Part shown: piece by piece, positions 6,654 to 7,346 of the stretch | How the letters are laid out: every line of letters begins with the position of its first letter | How positions within the stretch are numbered: position 1 is the stretch's first letter | Assembly: GCA_946479535.1 (NCBI GenBank) | Contig: CAMLGP010000125.1 | Coordinates: 1 to 7,346, forward strand | Direction: 5' to 3' | DNA from: an uncultured Bacteroidota bacterium | Lineage (GTDB): Bacteria > Bacteroidota > Bacteroidia > Chitinophagales > Chitinophagaceae | Length of the DNA: 7,346 bases | Made by a program: the position numbers and the translations under genes | The notes under the pieces: model-generated | Told to the model about the DNA's origin: nothing | Databases searched by the model: none | What the model saw: only the letters and a program-made list of their open reading frames with translations

Positions 6654-7346
6654 ATGCCTGACAGGATAGTTTTATTGCCGGATAATATAGCCAATCAGAT
6701 AGCTGCAGGAGAGGTGATTCAGCGTCCTGGCAGTGCCGTAAAGGAATTGCTGGAAAATGCGGTTGATGCCGGAGCCACTGAGATCCGGCTGATCCTTGCA
6801 GAAGCTGGCAAATCTTTGATCCAGGTCATCGATAATGGAAGTGGTATGAGTGAAACAGATGCAAGAACCAGCTTTGAGCGGCACGCAACTTCCAAGATCA
6901 GAAGCATTGAGGATCTATTTCATATCCGCACAATGGGATTCAGGGGAGAAGCACTAGCTTCTATTGCTGCCGTAGCCCAGGTAGAGTTAAAGACCAAACG
7001 TGCGGAAGATAGCATGGGAACATATATAGAAGTTGAAAACAGTGTGGTAAGGAAGCAGGAACCTGCAGCCTCATCAAATGGCACCAGCATAGCAATGAAG
7101 AATCTTTTCTTCAATGAACCGGCCCGAATAAAATTACTGAAAAGTAATGCTGCTGAAATGCGGCATATTATTGATGAGTTCACCCGTGTTGCATTATCAT
7201 TTCCTGCCATCTTTTTCTCCTTATCTAACAACGGGCAGGAGATGTTTCACCTTGAGGCAGGAAGCTTAAAACAACGTATCCTTCAGTTATTGGGAAATAA
7301 TTACAGCACCAAACTGGTAACTGTTAAAGAAGAAACAGATTATTTG
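6654..7346 (+). CDS. mutL: DNA mismatch repair protein MutL, N-terminal part
   Basis: 231 codons are present and the gene runs off the right edge. MutL is the GHKL-family ATPase that links mismatch recognition by MutS to strand incision and removal. All N-terminal signatures are visible: NQIAAGEV (13-20); KELLEN (30-35), with Glu31 matching the E. coli general base Glu29 and Asn35 the Mg-binding Asn33; DAGAT (38-42); DNGSGM (60-65); RHATSK (76-81); and GFRGEAL (95-101). The second subdomain begins with [17 protein letters not shown] (142-158). No stop or frameshift is seen in the part present. The C-terminal endonuclease or dimerisation domain lies outside, so it cannot be said whether the protein carries the DQHAxxER nicking motif. 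Transcription diverges from the GH3 fusion gene and probably starts at the -7 element five bases upstream of the ATG. Confidence 0.97.
   Translation, partial: MPDRIVLLPDNIANQIAAGEVIQRPGSAVKELLENAVDAGATEIRLILAEAGKSLIQVIDNGSGMSETDARTSFERHATSKIRSIEDLFHIRTMGFRGEALASIAAVAQVELKTKRAEDSMGTYIEVENSVVRKQEPAASSNGTSIAMKNLFFNEPARIKLLKSNAAEMRHIIDEFTRVALSFPAIFFSLSNNGQEMFHLEAGSLKQRILQLLGNNYSTKLVTVKEETDYL

Noticed and set aside
6920..7231. 103-codon minus-strand frame inside mutL, and other antisense frames within mutL
   Set aside because: They lie opposite an unmistakable MutL coding sequence and show no recognisable domain.
1..7346. CRISPR array, insertion sequence, tRNA or phage-related genes
   Set aside because: No regularly spaced repeats, transposase motifs, terminal inverted repeats or cloverleaf structures were found; all large open frames belong to housekeeping or cell-wall families.

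Overview
The window looks like an ordinary chromosomal segment of a Bacteroidota bacterium, most likely in or near the family Chitinophagaceae. The clues are: no Shine-Dalgarno sequences before the genes; AT-rich leaders; two exact copies of the Bacteroidota -7 promoter element TAnnTTTG placed directly before start codons; a RicT protein with the Cys-rich start and Gln-rich tail I associate with this phylum; and a secreted GH3/serine-hydrolase fusion. The assignment rests on these features only, since no rRNA or other phylogenetic marker was compared.

Layout. Bases 1-104 hold no gene that can be firmly called, at most the last codons of an upstream gene. A glutathione-peroxidase-family thiol peroxidase with a signal peptide (105-623, +) follows and is closed by a strong Rho-independent terminator. 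Next come holB, the delta-prime clamp-loader subunit (739-1941, +), a 224-base gap without a gene, and ricT, a PSP1-domain Fe-S protein (2166-3497, +) that ends in a terminator hairpin. On the opposite strand, convergent with ricT, lies a 968-residue exported protein that fuses a NagZ-like GH3 beta-N-acetylglucosaminidase to an AmiE/class-C-beta-lactamase-like serine hydrolase (6537-3631, -). Divergent from it, after 116 bases, the mismatch-repair gene mutL begins (6654, +) and runs off the right edge. Only its N-terminal ATPase region is present.

How the genes relate. holB and mutL belong to DNA replication and repair. holB next to ricT repeats the holB-yaaT neighbourhood known from Bacillus, although here the two genes are not tightly linked. 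The peroxidase and the GH3 fusion are probably periplasmic, the first for peroxide detoxification and the second for muropeptide salvage. Apart from these pairings, the genes look like separate single-gene transcription units.

I see no mobile element, CRISPR array, RNA gene or defence system. The points most worth a second look are the two-step muropeptide-rescue fusion enzyme, the probable leaderless starts of holB and mutL, the C7 tract in holB where a -1 slip would give a product lacking its C-terminal domain, and the RicT protein with its extra Cys cluster and Gln-rich tail.
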